Below, one piece after another: positions 16,526-18,177 of a stretch of DNA of 18,177 bases. A program made the translations under genes and the position numbers. This stretch comes from JAGLCW01 sp964422555. Lineage in GTDB: Bacteria; Caldisericota; Caldisericia; UBA6126. Position 1 is the first letter of the stretch. Every line of letters starts with the position of its first letter. The DNA lies in assembly GCA_964422555.1 (NCBI GenBank), contig CAYRBR010000029.1, positions 1 to 18,177 on the forward strand, written 5' to 3'. The notes under the pieces are model-generated. The model was not told the origin of the DNA. It did not search any database and was given only the letters and a program-made list of their open reading frames with translations.

Positions 16526-16602
16526 CGGAGAGTGGCGCAGTTTGGTAGCGCGCGTGGTTTGGGACCACGAGGTCGAAGGTTCGAATCCTTTCTCTCCGAC
16601 CA
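16526..16602 (+). tRNA. tRNA-Pro (anticodon TGG)
   Basis: A 77-nt cloverleaf. The acceptor CGGAGAG (16526-16532) pairs with CTCTCCG (16592-16598), followed by A and an encoded CCA. The D-arm is GCGC/GCGC, the anticodon stem CGTGG/CCACG encloses TTTGGGA with anticodon TGG, and the T-loop is GGTTCGAATCC. No terminator follows, because the fumarase beta gene ends two bases beyond on the other strand. Confidence 0.97.
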
Positions 16603-16604
16603 TT

Positions 16605-17168
16605 CTACTTTAATTCATCCAAATACCTTTTTGGTCCCTTTTCATATATATCATTTCCCTGGGTATCAATCCCCACAATTGTAGGAAATTTCTCTACACG
16701 AAGCTTTCGAACTGCTTCAGGCCCTAATTCAGAATAAGCAACAACAGAAGCTTCCTGAATGTGTTTTGAAAGAAGAGCTCCAACTCCGCCCACAGCAATT
16801 AAATACAAGGCTCTATTCTTAATGATAGACTTTACCACTTCTTTACTTCTTGGTCCTTTCCCAATCATTATTTTTAATCCATGGTCCAGAAGAATGGGAG
16901 AGTAGATATCCATTCTTCCACTAGTAGTTGGACCAGCAGATCCAATAGGATAGCCTGGAGGGGGTGGAGTAGGTCCAACGAAAAACACTGCCTGGCCTGC
17001 TAGATCAAAAGGTAACTCCTGATTACTTTGTTTGGCTTGTACCAATCTTTTGTGAGCCATATCTCTTGCTGTATAAATTGTTCCCGTTATTTCTACTACA
17101 TCTCCAACTTTAACATACTCTAATGAAGCATCTTGACTGAGAGGAGTGATAATGTTCCATGTATTCAT
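16605..17168 (-). CDS. Fumarate hydratase class I, beta subunit (C-terminal-type)
   Basis: A 187-residue protein matching the C-terminal part of class I (iron-sulfur) fumarases. Motifs are the G65-P-T-P-P-P-P-G-Y-P-I-G substrate loop, G79-P-T-T-S-G-R-M-D, the L95-D-H-G-L segment with M-I-G-K-G, and A-Y-S-E-L-G-P-E-A-V-R-K-L near 144-156. With the alpha subunit it interconverts fumarate and malate in the cytoplasm. The ATG is six bases after the alpha stop codon, with only a weak GGA-type ribosome binding site, so translation is probably coupled. The L-tartrate dehydratase beta subunit is the nearest alternative, since the two cannot be told apart from motifs alone. The stop codon lies two bases from the end of the convergent tRNA-Pro. 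Confidence 0.93.
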   Translation of the reverse strand: MNTWNIITPLSQDASLEYVKVGDVVEITGTIYTARDMAHKRLVQAKQSNQELPFDLAGQAVFFVGPTPPPPGYPIGSAGPTTSGRMDIYSPILLDHGLKIMIGKGPRSKEVVKSIIKNRALYLIAVGGVGALLSKHIQEASVVAYSELGPEAVRKLRVEKFPTIVGIDTQGNDIYEKGPKRYLDELK

Positions 17169-17174
17169 GAAGTC

Positions 17175-18029
17175 CTACTTTCCCTGTAAAGTAACATGCG
17201 CATGACGAGCACAATGACATTGTATATTAATAGCAACAGGCATAGATGCTATATGACAGGGTTTCCACAGAATACTTGTTGCAAGTACCGTAGTTTTTCC
17301 TCCCAAACCCATGGGTCCAATCCCCAGTTTGTTTACTTCTTGACAGATTTCTTTTTCCCACATATTCAATCTTGGATCTGGATTTGGTTGAGAAAAATCC
17401 CGAAGAAGTGATTTTTTTGCACTCAATGCACATTGCTCGAATGTTCCTCCAATCCCAATTCCAAGAATAATTGGAGGACAAGGGTTTCCACCCGCTTTCT
17501 TAACAGTATCGATAATGAAATTATTAATCCCCTTTTTCCCCTGGGCTGGTTTCAACATAGCGATGGAGCTCATATTTTCAGAACCCCCTCCTTTAGGAGC
17601 AAAATGCAAGACTATGTTGTCTCCTTCTACAAATGAATAATAAATATATGCAGGTGTGTTGTTGCCAGTATTACTTCTCTCAAATACCGGGTCAAATACC
17701 ATTGAGTTTCGTAAATACCCCTCTTTATACCCTCTTTTTACCCCTTCCTGTATAGCTTCTTCAATTGTGCCTCCTACAATTTGTACATTGTGCCCAATTT
17801 CAACAAAGAATACTGCCACTCCTGTATCCTGACACAACGGAATGCAACTTTCTTTCGAGTAATCAATATTCTCGATAATCTGGTGTAATACTTTTTTAGC
17901 AATTGGATAGGTTTCTGATTCATATGCTGAAAATAATAAACTGGAAACATCTTTGCTTAAAGATATATTTGCTTTCATACACATTTCTTTTACAGATTGA
18001 GTAATCCTTGAAACTTCTATTTTTTTCAT
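17175..18029 (-). CDS. Fumarate hydratase class I, alpha subunit (N-terminal-type)
   Basis: A 284-residue protein, the usual length for the split alpha subunit. The likely [4Fe-4S] cysteines are C66 in PLCQDTG, C184 in GGNPCPP and C271 in QCHCARH. Other family motifs are N121-region T-G-N-N-T-P, P145-K-G-G-G-S-E-N and the L234-G-I-G-P-M-G-L-G-G loop. It forms the catalytic cluster domain and works with the beta subunit encoded just downstream in a TCA-type step (malate to fumarate or the reverse). This oxygen-sensitive enzyme type suits an anaerobe. GGAG at 18035-18038 lies five bases before the ATG. A TAGAAT-like -10 (18055-18060, minus strand) is present without a good -35. Tartrate dehydratase is a less likely alternative. 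Confidence 0.94.
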   Translation of the reverse strand: MKKIEVSRITQSVKEMCMKANISLSKDVSSLLFSAYESETYPIAKKVLHQIIENIDYSKESCIPLCQDTGVAVFFVEIGHNVQIVGGTIEEAIQEGVKRGYKEGYLRNSMVFDPVFERSNTGNNTPAYIYYSFVEGDNIVLHFAPKGGGSENMSSIAMLKPAQGKKGINNFIIDTVKKAGGNPCPPIILGIGIGGTFEQCALSAKKSLLRDFSQPNPDPRLNMWEKEICQEVNKLGIGPMGLGGKTTVLATSILWKPCHIASMPVAINIQCHCARHAHVTLQGK

Positions 18030-18082
18030 GCAGTCTCCTATTTGGCTTTTTGTTATTCTACCATAGAAGTATGAAAAAAAAT

Positions 18083-18110
18083 TTGATTATTTGTAATAAT
18101 TCAGTATAAA
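18083..18110 (+). promoter_or_regulatory. Candidate promoter of tRNA-Arg
   Basis: TTGATT (18083-18088) and TATAAA (18105-18110) are 16 bp apart. The start would fall about eight bases before the tRNA. It diverges from the fumarase operon promoter region. Confidence 0.55.
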
Positions 18111-18124
18111 TACACATTGCACAT

Positions 18125-18177
18125 GCGCCTGTAGCTCAGGGGAAGAGCATTTGCCTTCTAAGCAAGTGGCCGGGGGT
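18125..18177 (+). tRNA. tRNA-Arg (anticodon TCT), 5' part only
   Basis: GCGCCTG acceptor strand, TA, D-arm GCTC/GAGC, and an anticodon stem TTTGC/GCAAG enclosing CTTCTAA with anticodon TCT. The window ends in the T-arm, so the 3' half of the acceptor cannot be checked. Confidence 0.9.

Overview
The window looks like a stretch of chromosome from a low-GC, Gram-positive-type bacterium, probably an anaerobic Bacillota or close relative. The support is AT-rich intergenic DNA, strong AGGAGG-type ribosome binding sites, a tRNA gene with an encoded CCA end, a DUF1659/DUF2922 gene pair, two secreted proteins ending in copper-amine-oxidase-N-like (PF07833-type) domains, and a two-subunit iron-sulfur class I fumarase. 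I cannot name the genus. No transposase, phage gene, CRISPR array or rRNA is visible.

Left part (1-3516): the 5' part of an HD-superfamily hydrolase gene (minus strand) diverges from a rightward group. That group holds a small single-RRM RNA-binding protein with a structured leader, a membrane hybrid sensor kinase (two membrane segments, PAS-like region, HisKA, a degenerate ATPase domain and a receiver), and a YgjP-type zinc metallopeptidase that follows the kinase by 19 bp.

Middle (3566-15584): two large secreted proteins face each other across a compact bidirectional terminator. The plus-strand one (939 aa) looks like a beta-propeller followed by a C-terminal PF07833-like domain. The minus-strand one (3035 aa, half of the window) has a signal peptide, an N-terminal third built from diverged ~112-residue repeats marked by a G-D-x-R-L-T motif, five EF-hand/dockerin-type calcium loops, many beta-sandwich-like stretches, about 29 cysteines, and a C-terminal Ig-like/Ig-like/PF07833-like tail. 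It is most likely a major surface protein (S-layer, giant adhesin or sheath component), but I recognise no family for its bulk. This locus is the best candidate here for something undescribed.

Right part (15585-18177): a minus-strand DUF1659-DUF2922 operon ending in an 18-bp-stem terminator, a plus-strand tRNA-Pro(TGG), a minus-strand fumarase alpha-beta operon whose stop codon lies 2 bp from the tRNA end, and the start of a plus-strand tRNA-Arg(TCT) cut by the window edge. These look like housekeeping genes. I see no functional link between them and the surface-protein locus beyond proximity.
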